A stretch of 64,000 bases of DNA from Bacteroidales bacterium (lineage in GTDB: Bacteria > Bacteroidota > Bacteroidia > Bacteroidales > Salinivirgaceae): NCBI GenBank assembly GCA_012519055.1, contig JAAYQU010000045.1:247828-311827 (forward strand), given 5' to 3'. This document shows positions 63,940 through 64,000 of the stretch, one piece after another (within the stretch, counting starts at the first letter, position 1; every line of letters starts with the position of its first letter). Both the position numbers and the translations under genes were made by a program. A model generated the notes under the pieces. The model saw only the letters and a list, made by a program, of their open reading frames with translations, made no database searches and was not told where the DNA came from.

Positions 63940-64000
63940 TCAGAACATTTTATTTTCGTTTGCTATTTGTCTGTTTAGAGTTAAATGCACAGTTGTTCCT
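63940..64000 (-). CDS. C-terminal end of a sensor histidine kinase, cut by window
   Basis: Only the last 19 codons are present, encoding GTTVHLTLNRQIANENKMF. The GTTVxLTL strand is the normal end of the HATPase domain. It lies two bases before the rprY-like gene, so it is probably its cognate kinase (RprX-like). Confidence 0.75.
   Translation of the reverse strand, partial: GTTVHLTLNRQIANENKMF

Overview
The window reads as a piece of a low-GC Bacteroidota chromosome, most probably from an anaerobic or facultatively anaerobic member of the order Bacteroidales. The evidence is a PorT-like type IX secretion (T9SS) gene, several proteins with Por-type C-terminal sorting domains, FISUMP and two-component-propeller proteins, a PPi-type phosphofructokinase, menaquinone methylation, -7 boxes of the TAnnTTTG type, and mostly weak Shine-Dalgarno sequences. 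No rRNA, tRNA, CRISPR array, transposase or phage gene was recognised.

Region 1 (1-7.6 kb, minus strand) is an electron-bifurcating-type [FeFe]-hydrogenase cluster. In transcription order it holds a DRTGG-like protein, an anti-sigma-like ATPase, a sensory-type HydS-like hydrogenase, a second DRTGG-like protein, a PHP phosphoesterase, a second GHKL ATPase, a small thioredoxin-like [2Fe-2S] subunit, HydB (NuoF-like) and HydA, which is cut by the window edge. The NuoE/HydC-type subunit usual in such clusters is absent. Region 2 (7.6-11.6 kb) is accessory: a long AT-rich leader with a nested RNA-like structure, a T9SS cargo protein, a FISUMP surface protein with a repeated stalk, and a lone PD-(D/E)XK-like nuclease.

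Region 3 (11.8-16.1 kb) is housekeeping: PPi-type phosphofructokinase, MurB and YgiQ. Region 4 (16.2-28 kb, minus strand) has a secreted transglutaminase/propeller protein, two giant tandem paralogues (two-component propeller, Y_Y_Y, transmembrane segment, SpoIIE phosphatase) and a secreted EEP-family nuclease/phosphatase. Region 5 (28.2-39.4 kb, plus strand) carries the carboxynorspermidine route of polyamine synthesis, a SUI1 factor, a membrane-anchored isoaspartyl peptidase, a PAS hybrid kinase, a nitroreductase, a HIT protein, a cobalamin/iron-type binding lipoprotein and an S41 peptidase. Region 6 (39.5-48.9 kb) holds purL-ubiE-porT, a secreted PPAD-like deiminase, two envelope proteins and a TPR/PD40 protein.

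Region 7 (49-55.7 kb) is a signalling island: a 7TMR-DISM/SpoIIE protein interrupted by one in-frame stop, a hybrid kinase with Hpt, a lone receiver, and a divergent ECF sigma factor. Region 8 (55.7-64 kb) has a metallophosphoesterase, a thioesterase, an EamA transporter, histidine degradation genes (hutI, bifunctional ftcD), a NarL-type regulator, a methyltransferase, and an RprY-like regulator with the tail of its kinase.

Short dispersed repeats run through many intergenic gaps: a 28-bp perfect palindrome, GAACACAGA-bounded elements, AT-rich tracts of the AACAATTAACAATGAAC type, and pyrimidine-rich tracts of the CTTTTACCTTTTAAC type. Several form the ends of coding regions or lie directly before start codons.
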